Positions 12,631-25,685 are shown, counted from the stretch's first letter. The stretch is 64,000 bases of DNA from Pachypanchax playfairii (GCA_006937955.1 SSNP01000050.1:2242037-2306036), one strand, 5' to 3'. Notes: generated by a model from the sequence alone, not told the origin. Program-made: numbers and translations.

Positions 12631-12765
12631 GAGGGGCTGCGTGGTGGCACAGCGGTAGCAGCAAGAAGGTCCTGGGTTTGAAACCAGACTGGGAACTTTC
12701 TGCATGGAGTTTGTGTGTTCTCCTCGTGCAAGTGTGGGTTTTCTCCGGGGACTCCAGGTACCTGC
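12631..12765 (+). mobile_element. tRNA-derived SINE head (teleost type)
   Basis: The sequence carries a tRNA-like A box (TGGCACAGCGG, 12645-12655) and B box (GGTTTGAAACC, 12675-12685), spaced as in a tRNA promoter. It is followed by the tRNA-unrelated body with TGCATGGAGTTTGTGTGTTC and TTTTCTCCGGGG blocks that recur in many teleost genomes. It is not a functional tRNA: no cloverleaf acceptor stem closes. A second, more decayed copy of the family lies on the minus strand at 39352-39488. Confidence 0.7.
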
Positions 12766-13310
12766 CTCTGACCCCACCACCTGATCTGATCGTGACCAGG
12801 AACACACACAGCCCCCCAAGCCTCCAAATCCACTCCAGCATGGGAGCAGTCCCCCACCCTATAGATCCAGGGCCAGACAGCTCAGATTTGCCCCTCAATC
12901 TCCGAGATAGTCTGACTCCATTTGGGGGGCCCACCCACTGACTCCCATCCCTGTGGCCCACCTCACCCAGGAAGTGATTGCCCCCCTCAGCATCAAGATG
13001 CAACCGCAAACACCTGAACCTGCCACCACTGAGGGAAAATGGCAGCCTGCCAGCCCCCCCCCCCCAGCAGATGCAGCTTCCCAACCAGAGGCAGGTGCAG
13101 ACCCCCACCCAGCCAGGTCAGAGTCCCACACTATCCAGCAGTAATGGCCCACCAGAGCCCAGATGCCACAACCCATACCTCCTCCCTGAGCCCTGTTCCC
13201 ACCAGTACTCAGACACCCTCCACCCTAACAAATGCCCCAAACATCAGGCCCATGGCCCCACAAAAGCAGGTGTAGATAACGAGGGAGTGGATTAGGGTCT
13301 GGAAGCTCGG
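12766..13310. other. C-rich non-coding segment attached to the SINE
   Basis: The plus strand is markedly C-rich for about 540 bp, with many CCCC runs (for example near 13059-13068). This produces several overlapping long open frames on both strands, the longest 165 codons on the minus strand. None shows a family motif or splice context. Composition changes abruptly at both ends, so it may be the body of an unrecognised retroelement. Confidence 0.45.
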
Positions 13311-16300
13311 TTCAACTTTAAAATAAAGATTTCTCCTCCAAAGTTCTTATCCAACATTTCTGAGGTAACAAAAGTGAAACACGGTTAAGTCACCTGCTGC
13401 AAAGTACCGTTCATGTTGGTACTGGATACCTTCAGGTTACCGGGGTACGGACGAGTGATGGTGAGCTCCAACAAGGGTCAGTTCATGGTTGTTGGAATTA
13501 ACCTTTATCCTTGCTATAGACACGATCTCCAGATGCAGTATTTCCTTTATGTTAGGAGCTCACTGAGCTAAAAAAACACTCAATAGACAGAAACACAAAA
13601 TGAAGTTCTTTTAAAATAAGAGTTTTAATATCCATCCTTCAGCTTTGTGATATGACTCCACAGCCACAGTAGCAGCACTCCCAGTCATACATACATTGTA
13701 CATACAATTTGATCCCTTCCAAAAATTCATCAAAAAATACGGCCCAAGTTTAGAAAAAAAACTCGACTCTATGAGATTCTAATTCTAATCGGGTTTGAAA
13801 ATGCAGTCGGGAGTTTTCTGTTTTTATGTGCACTCAATAATTCAGAAATGTGTCGATGGATTTCACCGTGTTTAGATTCATAATGCAGCCAAACACAGAC
13901 AGGTCAACACTGCAGGAATGTGCTCTCAGACGGATTGGGCTCGTGCATATGTTACTTTGACACCCGTCCTCTCACCGAGACACCACAGAAGTCCCAGCCC
14001 GTCACTCCTCTCTCAACATGAAAGCCATCCATCATAAATGACTCTGGAGGAGAAAGAAGTTCCTCCCACTTCTCTTTAAACTGCACAATAAACAGGTCAG
14101 ACTCAAGCAGTGAGACAAACAAGCTTCTGGATTCATGGCACAGCATTTATACACCGCTGTGCTGTTTTACATTCCAGACACAAACATTTACATGCACATT
14201 TTTGACAGTCACAAAAGGCTGCGAGCCTGCGGCTAGTTGATCAACATGACAGGCTTTATGAATGTAAGTGGGCAGAGAGAGAAGTGATGGGAGGATGACA
14301 GGCAAGGCTCTCCAGCCCCAGGGACACTCCAGCGTACACTGCACGCAAATACAAACACACATCAGTGAGTCCAGAGCGCCACCAGGCCTGTGTGGGTGCA
14401 TAACCGATGCTTGTAGTGGCAGGTTGTTGTTTATATGGAGCTCATGTTTATTCTAAAGCTACTTACTCCTCACCGGCTGCAGCCTCAGGCTTCATTCCTG
14501 TGAAACTCCTTCTGAATCGCTTCGTTTTCCCTCTGCCTTTTCCTCTGTTGACATTTTTTTTTTGCTCTGTTTTATTCTTTTGCTCCTTGGCCCTCATTAC
14601 TAAGTGTCATACTGATGTTGCACGGCATGTTTTTCAGTGATTTTAGCAGCATTGCTCTCGTCCCTGGTGTCATTCTGACACATATTCCTTCTTATAAGAG
14701 TATCTAAAGCTTTGCCCAGATGTTTGTGAACATCAGAGGATGAATGTTTCTGTGTTTAATCATCCACTAGTTTTTCCTCCCACTAATCTTGATCCTCTAA
14801 CTGAGGGATCATCAAGAAGTGGAGTTTTTCTAAACAGTCCCTGTCTTAGATCTTAGATGTAGCTTGTCTGTTCAACTTATTTCACTTATTTTATTTAACT
14901 CCAGCACTTTCTGTTGTTAAAGAGAGCTTAAAAACTTTAGGAAAAAAAGGAGGAGGGGGGGGATCAATACTGAATTATCATGTTCTGGCACTCATAACTC
15001 GGCCCACTCAACAATGGAGAGGGACAAGGTCACGAGAGAATAAATAGCAGGCAGACTAGCTAATGATCTATCATTCTGGACAAGCGGCTGCACCAGAGAG
15101 CGGGCTGGCTGACAAGATCATTAATAAAAGCTGCTGGGAGAGTGATCGATCGGCTTGATGGATGATCAGAGCCACAAATACTATAAAACACCTGGATGTC
15201 AAGCCCCATGTCTTTAAACAGAAGGAGCCTCAACAACTACAAAAAAAAAAAAAAAAAAAAAGCGCCCTCCAATCGGGGCGTCATCAGATCCTGATGCTCA
15301 ACTTCTCCACTGTGCTGGAACATAAATTCAGAGTTTCCTGCATGTATTTATGCAGCGTTGTGTTGTGTGTTGTGGTCCACAGAAGCTCAGTGTGAGAGCA
15401 TCAGTGTAATTTCAGGTAGATGAGAGAGTCAGCAGGTGTTGTGCTGTGCAGGCTGCTGCAGCAGTCCACCGTGCTGTATAATGGGAGGTATTTATTATTG
15501 ACGCGCTCCCTTCGCACTATTACTGAGCTCTGAGGGGGTAATCTGTATCTCTTTTACGTATCTCCACCACCTCCATCTTTTCCCTCTCTGTCTATCTACA
15601 GTGTCTCTTTTGTCATTTACACACTCACACACCTTACTCAGCAGCTCATCTCGATTCCTAATCTTTTCAGAAAAAGTGAGAACGAATTCAGAAGGACTAT
15701 AGTCTCCTTGCATGGCTGCGTGTATCAATATCTGTTCATTGATCTGGCCTTGCCTCTCTTCGTCCATTCATCCAGATATAGATTGGTTTTCCCAGCAGGT
15801 ATCTGTGCCTATAATCTGACTGATGTGGCGTGCGTGAGGGAGGGTGTATTGAACCGGGGTGTCCCACATGCCACTAGAGTGTGTTAGACCGCTGAGCAAA
15901 AAGAACAAGGAGGGGACATTCAGTGTCACCTGCTGTAGATACATTATTATCAGTTCAGAAATCAATACTGCTTTTAAATTTGGGTGAAACAATTGAGAAA
16001 ATGATCTACTATATGAGCTGAGATGTGGTTAAAAGTAGAAACATCTTCCTGAAGAAGATTCGGTGTGTCTACTGTTTGAAATGACACACGGCGTGCACAC
16101 ATGAAGGAAGAAGGAAACAGACACTACTAACAAAAAGTTACGGACGCTGAAATTTATGAAAAACATACAGTATGAAGTGATATTATATTATTACTTTAGT
16201 ATATATTCAAATAAAATGCAACATAATTTGAATTTTTTCATCTGAAACTAGTTATTAAAAGTTAACAGAACCTGAGCGGGATCAAGCAATGGATGGATGA

Positions 16301-19300
16301 CCAAAATATTCATTAGATTTTAAATAAGAAGCTTGATGCTTATCAAGAGCCAAAACAAGCAACTTGGATTAATTATGACTTAAAAACAACCGGTTGAACA
16401 AGAAATTAAAATTTTAACAACAAAGCAGCAATAAATATGGAACTTTTTCGTTCTTCCTGACAGCAAACTGACTGAAAATACAAGCAGAGACGAAGTACAA
16501 ACACCTTTTTTTAGCAGTCCAAACATGTTTCCACTTAAAACTCTGCATTAGATTTTCTGTACTGATCTTTTGATTTGGTCCCAACATTTCAGAGATAGAC
16601 ATCTAATCAGATTTATTTCGGATGCTCATGAGTGACGGAAAAAGATTTGAATGTATTTTGTCTGAACGTATCTGTGCTGTGATGTGTGATCAGTGCCTGA
16701 TCATAAATCAGGGGCCCTCGGGCCAAAAGGGTTCTCCCAGCTCGCGGCTCCGAGTGTAATTACAAAGCTGACATTTAAACAGCAGAAACCATATTTCACT
16801 TTGCGCCGGATGCTGCGCGGTCTACGGGTGTGGAGTAAAGAGAGAGAAAAAAAAAAAAGTTTTCAACCAAAATAAATAAATAAATAGACAGGAGGGAGAA
16901 CAAAATCAATTAGAGATAGAATGTATTCTAATATCATGTTAATGGACCCACATATTAATTATTCAGCAGTGGCCATTTTGTCTGCTTATTAAAGTGGCAG
17001 CTGAGAGGAGAAATGTGCAGCATTACTCTGCCCTGCTTCGCTCTGGCAGCATTATTACCACTTAGTCTTCTACTTACAAGGCTGGAAACAAAGAACGCAT
17101 ATGTGTGTGTTTGTGCTGTAACTCTGATTTGTGTGTGTTGGTTTTTATATGAGTAATGTTTCTGTTTATCTTCTATAGATATGTTATTTACCACTTGTAT
17201 ATTGGTAAGATGACTAACGGTATCATCTCTCATGTGATGGACTGAATGATTCCACCTCACTCGTTTGGAATGTTCCTCCTCAGTTACTATAAAATTTGTT
17301 TTTTTATAGTATATTTGCTGATTTAATGGTTGTGATTGGGATAATTGCTTCACCACTACTTTGTTGCAACTTTAACTTGATCATGAATGAACTGTTTACA
17401 CTTGTAGATTTGTGAGTTTTTAAAGACAAAAGAGGAACCTTAACACAATTTTTACAAATTAGAGCTAAATGTTGAATAATTATTTCATTGTGTGCCTTTT
17501 TTAAGGGATCTTAATCAGCATAAACAGCCAATATATTGTTCACAATTAGTGTTTTATAAATCATACATTTATGTACTAACACATAAAGCAAAAACCAAGA
17601 GGCCAAAAGTTCCAGGAACCCAGTGGAATGAAAATAAAACAGTTTTGATAAATGAGTTATTGCTCACTGCACAGGACGGGGGTTAAGTTATATGTCATTT
17701 GTGTCTATAATAAGAAAACCATACTGGCATTAGCAGGTTTAAGTCTCTCTTGTCATCGTCAGCATGAATCACACTGTTACTGAGCAGATTTACATCAACA
17801 TTATTGTAACGTTTTCATCCCAAAAGCATTAAAAGTTTTAGAAGCTGCATTACAAATTAGTTTTTTTTATCTACATTCAGGTTTGCTTTTGTCCACATTT
17901 TAATAAAGATTCTAAATGTAGTTTTAATTTCTAAATAAAAGTGGCAGATTTTTGTTGAAATACACAGTTCTCATTTGTAACTAGTCATTTCCTGCTAAAG
18001 CTAATACTGTATCTCTCCGGGCTGATTACGAGTTGGAGATGCAGAATTGTGCGATTATTGCAAGAAAATACTAAAATTTTCAGTTGTTCATTGAACTGTT
18101 ACATACTCGACACTTTTTGTGACGTTCTTTAGAAACAACTGATCATGTGAGGCGTGTGCCATGAGTGAAAACGAATGACGACAGTCATGCTAATTTCCTT
18201 GTTAAACTTTAGTCACAAAGTATCTTAATTATGTCTCAGTTTGTTCATAGTGACTCTCATTTTATTCACTATTATTTTCACCGAAACTAAAATAAGACGC
18301 CATCAAAACACGTTCCCAATGTTTGCAATCCACTCCAACTTTTTGGAAAATCACACAAACTTTTTGAACGTGTTCTGAAAAAGACTACTATAAACATTTT
18401 GAAACATTTTGGGAACTTTTTTGTGAAACAGCCACAGTAGCTAGTTTAAAAACATCATTGTAGGCGGGACTTTCCACACATCTGTTGTGCACTAATTCTG
18501 ATTCCAACAAAAACCCAACAAGGCAGCACCTGTAAATTGGATATAAATAGTTTTTTTTAAGTCGATGGCCAAAACTACCGTTGACCACAATGATGTACCA
18601 TAAAGAAATCTAAAATAGAAGGACAAACAAATATGAGAATCTGATTATTAACAAACAAAAATATCAAGTATGAAAAAAGATTTTAAACATAAAACCAAAA
18701 CAAGGGACAAAAATAAACTTAATTTAAGATGTGAAATTGAGATGAGTGATGAAACTCACATGCAAATTCCAGAGGAGGGATAAACTTTTCAAAAGGAGCC
18801 AAAAAAGATCACACAACACCCTGAAATGTTACATAAAATAAACACTGAGATGAAACCAGAATTAGTTTTCAATCTGAAATGTTAAAAGAGCTAAAAAAGA
18901 AATAAAACAAATCAAAAAATGTCCAAAAAATGATGACAAGCAGCCATATGGGTTTAAAATACTTCTTATCTGTGTGTGATTGTAGTTGTTTTGAGTTTCT
19001 TTCATTCTGGGTTCTTCAGTTCTCTTTAAAACAAGCAAGCAGACTTTTGCATGTCATTACCTCGGGCCTTGTTGTTTCATTATCCACCCATGCATGAAAT
19101 ACATTAAATGATGTGATCTGACAACTATTGATCCAGCAGTTATGTGTCTGTGAAACATGTTTGGTTTGATTTTTTTGAGTGAAATATTTCATGTGGGCTT
19201 AACGCAGGAAGGTCTGCTGCTGTTGGATGAGTACGATGGCCACTATTGGCAGCCACTAGTCAGGAAATGTATGTGAGGTGGGAGTTGTGAGACGGGGAGA

Positions 19301-19472
19301 AAAATTAAAATTCCTCTTTGGCCTGCTGTCAACCTGCGCCTGCTGACTGCTCAGAGGAGCTGCTGCGTGACGGGATTCCTAATGACACTGCAGCAGCCAT
19401 TGCAACAAATTGCTTTGACTTGATTTATTTCTCCTTTTACAGCCTCCCCCTCATACATACCCCCTTTACACC
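13311..19472. other. Intergenic sequence
   Basis: No gene was supported. It contains an A run at 15241-15260 and a short fragment at about 16261-16300 that resembles the 3' tail common to teleost SINE/LINE repeats (GCGGGATCAAGCAATGGATG). Several stretches (14,990-15,170; 16,885-17,080; 19,215-19,440) look non-repetitive and ATTA-rich, as conserved enhancers often do, although conservation could not be tested. Confidence 0.6.
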
Positions 19473-19489
19473 NNNNNNNNNNNNNNNNN
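19473..19489. other. Assembly gap (17 N) beside a poly-C run
   Basis: Seventeen unresolved bases are followed by a C homopolymer (about 19492-19511). The gap most likely reflects sequencing failure in low-complexity sequence; the true length is unknown. Confidence 0.98.
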
Positions 19490-22400
19490 TTCCCCCCCCC
19501 CCCCCCCCCCCTCACTTAGATTTACCCCCCAGTCCCTCAAACATTGCTTTTTCGCTATTTAGTTTCTCTCTTTGTCCTCTCTCCCTGTGTTTTCATAAAG
19601 ACTGCGTGCATGTGAGACCCATCTCCTCTTGAGCCAGTGGCAGAGAACATCTGTCTCGAGGTCCCCCTGCCACACAATGTTAGAGTCAGGCGGGGTCGCT
19701 CACTCCACTGCCCTGTCTGGAAAGGCCTGTGGGAAGAGCAGAGCGGGGCTTGCCAGGGTGTGAGGGCGTCCAGCCGGAAACTTGTCCCCAGGTCTGTCCT
19801 GCTTGCCTCTTGCCATTTGTATGTTTGCATGCAAGATTTCACAGGCATAGACAGGGATTTTGTAGGTCATGCAAAAAAAAAGGAAAACTCCTTCTGTGTG
19901 CCCTCTCTGGTTCTTATGACTTGTTCAGACTGATGCCATCCATGTGTCTATCTGTTTACTTTTTGAAACATATGCTCGGTGCAGGCCTACCTGCACTGTT
20001 CATTCTTGCAGTGATGTGTTACCAGCTGGGAACCATTCCTGTGCTCAGCCACTGTTTGACCAGTTTTAATCTCCTTACATTTAGACTGTTTAAACTGTTC
20101 CAGTTCAGTTAAGTTTCTATTTACCTAACCAAAGTGAAACGCTATCACAGGCAGCAGGCAGCAGTCTGCCACTCACGCAGCAGATAGCTCCTTCATGCAG
20201 CGACAGCTCAGATAAGGGGGGGAAGTACTGTTTAATCAAACAGGGAAGGGAATGGGGAATTTGCACAAGAAGCCTGAATGGATTGAACCGGCTCTTTATG
20301 AATCCATCACTAGATTTGTGCTTACAGTGGAAGCCTTCATCAATTCTCTTTGGCCAGCTTAAAGCCAAGTATTTGATTGACTGAGTTCCTCCTAGAAGAC
20401 TTAACCTTGGTCTTGACATGAAACTTCTGCAAGGACACAAACACTAAAAAGATCCAGAGGCGCTCAAGTCAGTAAGTAACATACTGTTTACAAGCTTTCC
20501 TCTGGAAAATAAAGAGATTCTAATTAACACCAAGGGATTTTAAAGTGATAGTCCACTAATAGAAGATAAATTAAGTGCTCCACCTGCTTAAAAAAAAGCT
20601 TAAAAAAATGTGACAGCAAAAGAAAAGAGCATTTATGCTGCAAAAAAAAGATCAAAGCATCACACCAAAGCTAAACTATGAACATGTAAAAATGTACAAA
20701 CTATAAGTAGGTTTGAAAAAGAAAAACTAACTAATTTTATATTAGAAAAGTAGAAAAATCTAAGTCATGAGTTTGTTTTACTTTCTAAGGAAACGTTCAT
20801 GTCTGATTCTTTGCAGATGAACTGATTACTAACTGAAACCTGGTGAGACAAAAAGACACAAAGTAATATTGCAGGAATTAATCAGATCTAATGAAGTGAG
20901 TTTCTTGACAAAATGTTATGATGAATTCATGTCTTACTGCATGAGCTGTTGGAGAGCCTTGAAGTAGATTGCTGCTGTGTAAAAGTTTCTCTAATGTCAA
21001 AAATGTTGTTACATGTGCCTTCAAACACTTTTATTACTGTCTCTATAGTGATCATGAAACCAGTTGTCATAGAAATAAAAGAAGATTGGATTAAAATTCA
21101 TTTTTCTTATCTTCTCGACATAAATCGACACATTTGTGGGTTATATGAGATTCCTGTCTCATGACTTACAGTCCCAGAGTTACAGTGTCATCCTGAGGCC
21201 AAGAGTTCACCCTAATAAAGAAATCTGGAATAATTCCTCTTATTGGTGTTTCATCTCTTATCGAAAAGGCCTCTTCAGTTTTGATCAAGGTTGGAAGTTT
21301 CAGCGTTTTGACACACAAGTACCATCATGAGGCCAAGAAGCTGAAGAGCTTTTAGAATAATCTAAAGTTGTTTTCATAAATGTTTTACTTTTATTATCAC
21401 TTCAAATAAAAATCCTTATTGATGCCTGATGTCTTTAATACAACTTGTGTTTGTATATGCTTCTAATAGTATAAAACTACTTTAAAAATCTAATTGTTGT
21501 TATTTATCTTTTTTGTTTTAACGTTATGCATTTTATCTAAGTTTCTTCTTCCTCAGCATTAGATGTTTCCTCCTAATCTAATCCAGAAAGGCAATGAATA
21601 CTATGGGTGTAGATTTTATAATCACTGATTTTTCTTATTTTAGACTTTTTTATGCTTTTTTTACCTTTATTTGGCTTAAATTGGTAAGGTGATAAAAGAA
21701 AATCTTTGTTTTCTTCTAGTTACCAGAATTTTCTGGTAACTAGACTCTGAACATTCCAGTCATTTAATGGTCCGCGTGCTCTAAAATCATGTTGGGTTTT
21801 GTGTCATTGTCCATATCTCCATGTTTATACCTTCATGGCTGAGCCTTTGTTGTGTGAAGCAGAATTAAAGATGTCACTGAAACATAATCAAGCAGTTTTT
21901 GCACTTGTATTCTTTTTATATACATTTTTTTTGTGTGTGCTCATGAGACGGGACTTTCTGGTGGATTCACCTCCGAACATCTAACTCTGTTCATTTTCTG
22001 CTGTTTAGTTTCTTTCATGCTACATTTTTCAGTGTTTTTCTACTTTAACTCTATTATCTTCTCTCTCCTCAGTCACTCCATTTTGATGTCTGTGATTGTC
22101 TCTCTCCAGATCCATTCTCTATTTCCCTGCCCTTTTCAGGTGCTGCTATATTTATCATCTTTATACCTGGAGGTTTGAGGGCCGTGCATTGGCCTGATAG
22201 ATGGGGCAGCCACTGATGTGCAAACACCTCAGGAGACACAAACCAGACAGCTATTTAGTAGCTGAACAAGACACATTGCTTTTCTTGTATTGTTTTCTAA
22301 CTGCCAGAATGTGTGTGGGTGGGTGGAGAGAGGGAGGAAGAGGTAGGATGGAGAGAAAGTGGAAGACAATAACAGATGCTTCGTAGCTGTCCAGAAAAAT

Positions 22401-24388
22401 TCAGCGACTGCATGCGAGATGGACCATTATCCATCTACAATGTATCACTTGGTTGTTGACAAATCAATGGCCCTGCTGGCCATGACTCTGTTACAGCAAA
22501 CATAAAGCACTCAGACAGTCGTCCTGATCGCTATGGAGACTGCAGCGAGGGAGCACTCAGGGCAAGGATACTGATGGCCAGGAGGCGTGAGTGAGCGTGT
22601 GCAGTAACGTGTGTTTGGATCAGTGTTGACAGGAAGAGCTCTTCCTTGGCCTGTTTGTGTTTTTCGTGCAGGTATGGATGTGAAAATTTAATGTGCATGA
22701 ACAAGAGTCTTTATGCCTATGGGGCAAATTTTATCAATCCATCATTGAGTTAAAGAAGAACTTTCAGATTGAAGATCCTTTAGCTTCACAAAGACATTGT
22801 TCTAAGATGAGCCTCAAATCCATCATATTTTTTCTATTTTACAGGTAGTTCATGATAATAAGTCTTGACCTGTTCTTAGTTAAAGCTGCTTCATATTATT
22901 ATCTAACAGATGATACATATTAGGACAGAGTTAAAAGAGTTCATTTAGGAACCAAACTTTCTGCCTGAGATGACACCATGTGATGAATTTATTAGTTCTG
23001 GATAATATTGCAGACGTCATGAGTTATTTCATATTTATTTTTATTTTTAAATTAAACTAGCAAACTGTGTTTGTAATATTTTAAAGTGGTCTTCATCAGT
23101 TCCTCTGGATTTTTGAGGGTCTTTTAAAACACTTGATTTGGACTGATGCTTTTTTTAGTATTTCAGTCTATTTCTATCATAAGGTGTGTTTTAAATAGTC
23201 AAAAAATAAAAAAAGAACAACAACTGAAGAGGGAGGAAAATGCTGACGTGGCAGCAAAAGACAATAATTAAAGAGTGGCACAGGGAAACACATGGGATTA
23301 CAACCATGGGAGCAAAAGTTTACAAAATAAACAAACACAAAAGCACGAGGGGAACTGAACAGCAAGGGAAACGGCAACCAGGGAGAACTTATCCTGGGAC
23401 ATGGGATTACTGAAGTGAGGAACAGCTGGGTTGATGAGGAGAAAGAGAGAAAGGTATGAGGAACTCAGTAGTCTTGGGAGCAAAGGGAAAACAATAAAGA
23501 ACAATTACACAGGGAGCTAAGAAACACAACTAAACTCTGGAAACACACAAAAAAGAAAAGAAAGATAAAAATACATTAAACACAGAAACCCAAATCCATG
23601 ACCAGTTCATGTACATTTCATTGGAACATGTATTCAGACACAAAAAGATCCTGAAGAAATTAACTGGTTTTGTCAGCATTTCACAGAAACTCATCAAAAC
23701 CACATATACATTTTTAGAAACTTACTTGCTGACTGTTGTGAGGACATCATTATCTCATATTTTTTAGTTGAATCAACAGAAAAAAACAAATATATATCCC
23801 ACTTTGACACATGCAACTGTAGTTAAATTTGGGGTCTAACTCCAGAATTAAAACTAGAAAAACTACTCTAATATTTTCACTTTAATTTATGTAAAACTTA
23901 CTATAACCAATAACCATAAATGCCCATTGATGGAGCCTCAGTGGTTTTCCTCTTCGTTCTGCCCATCTTCACAGCTGCCGAGATATGTTATAGTTCAACT
24001 AGAATTATTTTGGGTTGCAAGTTTTTCACATTGTTATTTTGTGGTTCAGAAGCTGAGAAGTTTGGAAACCACTGCGTTAGATGATCAGTAAAGGATGGTG
24101 TATCCCTCATGAAGGTCCTGTTACTGGCTTTTGCTGGTGTTTAGAGTATTTTTCCAAATGCATGACTTTAAGACACTTTTCAGCTGCAATAAATAATTAT
24201 TTCTCCACTTGTCTATTTTATGTACTTTAGAAAGCTTGAAGTCCATCAAGACTATTTCGAAATATTACAAGAAAGTCTGGCTCACTTGAAGCAAACCATT
24301 AAAAAAAGAAAAGAGTTTCTTATTTATTGTTTTTTTATTTTTTTTGCGGTACATTAATAAATAAAACCACAGACAATCTTTTCTGTTT
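19490..24388. other. Intergenic sequence
   Basis: No gene was supported. A perfect 14-bp inverted repeat is at 21715-21744. The stretch 19,630-19,900 and the stretch 22,390-22,620 are GC-balanced and free of simple repeats, so they are possible regulatory DNA. Positions 23,180-23,620 are purine-rich, with recurring ACACAAA/GGGAAC motifs reminiscent of a minus-strand fish retroelement fragment, but the call is too weak to name. Confidence 0.55.
21715..21744. repeat. Perfect 14-bp inverted repeat with 2-nt spacer
   Basis: The left arm TCTAGTTACCAGAA is followed by TT and then by its exact reverse complement. The flanks show no target duplication or larger inverted repeat, so its origin is unclear. 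Confidence 0.85.
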
Positions 24389-24611
24389 CACATGACCTGA
24401 ATAAAAAGATCAACTGGCGGTGATCCAGTCAGCATTAAGACTCACTTCACATGTTAGAAGTAAAATGGAAAGTGTAATGTAAAATGTGGGGGTTGGAGAG
24501 TGCCAGGGGGGGTTTTGGTTTTGATTGACAGGTTGTCTCCAAGCCCCCTGTAGCAGGTGCCAGGGGCAGGTCACTGGGGCGAGAGTGCTGTTCCCCATAC
24601 AGAAACAACTG
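24389..24611. promoter_or_regulatory. Candidate muscle enhancer: Pbx/Meis site with E-box cluster
   Basis: The exact decamer TGATTGACAG, the known composite Pbx-Meis/Prep binding site, lies at 24522-24531. Five E-boxes (CANNTG) are at 24389-24394, 24411-24416, 24448-24453, 24554-24559 (CAGGTG) and 24606-24611, where fewer than one would be expected by chance in 220 bp. A Pbx/Meis site beside E-boxes is the arrangement known from the myogenin promoter, where it recruits MyoD. The next gene downstream, about 9.3 kb away, is muscle-specific cdh15. Function is inferred from motifs only. Confidence 0.4.
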
Positions 24612-25439
24612 CCTGCTGTTTGGAGATAATCTTCTCACTGCTCACGAGTTTCTCAAGGCTGAAGTGCAGATGAGAGTTATGTTGTTTTAACTTCTTTGTA
24701 GGGACACTTTACAACAATCAACACATATTAAGATTCAAAGTAAAGACCAATAACAAAGATCTAATTTCATCTTATCTATTTATGTAAAATAATCCTGTAA
24801 ATACTGAGAGGCCATCGCCAACATTGGAAATATTATTGCTGTAAGTCAACAGAGCCAATGAGTGACACGTTAAGCTTCGTAGTATGTTAAACTACCAACC
24901 CTTTTCTTTACCCGCCTCTTTCTGTTCAGGGTCACAAGAGACGGAGTTACATGAGTCAATTTATAGTTGGCATTTAAAATAACTTAAATGTCTTTGAGGG
25001 AAAACCGAAGCTCTTGGAGAAAACCAGCTTAAAACAAATGACTGACACAAACAAACAGTAACAAAAGAAATGAAGAAAAAATCTAAATCCATCAAAATCA
25101 ACTGCTATGAAGATTTTTATCTTGTGTTACTTACAGTAATCCCTTCCAACTGTGGATGCTGATGTTGTTTTCCAATCTTAACACATTAAACATATTCCAT
25201 ATACATTTCCAAATTCATCTCAAGCAGTATTAGCCCAAAGCACAGAATAATTGTTGCGTCCAACGCTATCCAGTGCCCGTTTTTGGTCATCCTGTCCAAC
25301 AATCTGTGGGACTCTTTGACTTCTGGAGTCATGTTCTGAAGGGTCTAATTACACATACAGAGACTGGATCTTTCCAAAGTCCCCTCATGGTACCACAATA
25401 TTTATGAGGTTTTAAATAAACCCAAAGCTACATCTCTTC
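24612..25439. other. Intergenic sequence
   Basis: No gene or clear repeat was recognised. The right part (about 25,250-25,439) may belong to the retroelement whose tail follows. Confidence 0.5.
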
Positions 25440-25685
25440 CACAACATAGGCCTTATGACTGTGCCATGGACCTCCTTCCTGGGACTTTTCATCCTCCTGT
25501 CTGCTTCTGAGAGAAGTACATATCAGAAGCTCTCAGAGCTGGAATGATCAGACCCTCATCATCTCCTGTTGGTGTGCTATGGTGCCACAGAATGGCTGCC
25601 TAGGTGTGATTCTGCACACAAGTCATATTCCTTGAAGCTATTGTGCAAACGATACTTGGCAATAAATTTTATTCCGATTCTGGTG
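25440..25685 (+). mobile_element. 3' end of a non-LTR retrotransposon (fragment)
   Basis: The segment ends with GGCAATAAATTTTATTCCG and ATTCTG, the type of tail that closes L2/Rex1-like LINEs in fish genomes. The upstream part contains decayed sequence without an open frame. Class assignment is from memory of the tail and is tentative. Confidence 0.45.

Noticed and set aside
12645..12685. tRNA gene
   Set aside because: A and B boxes are present, but no acceptor stem or anticodon arm closes; it is a SINE head.
12611..13108. Longest minus-strand open frame near the SINE (165 codons)
   Set aside because: It arises from C-rich composition on the opposite strand, overlaps a SINE head, has competing frames and shows no domain or splice signals.
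19318..19632. Open frame across the N gap
   Set aside because: It depends on 17 unknown bases and a poly-C run.
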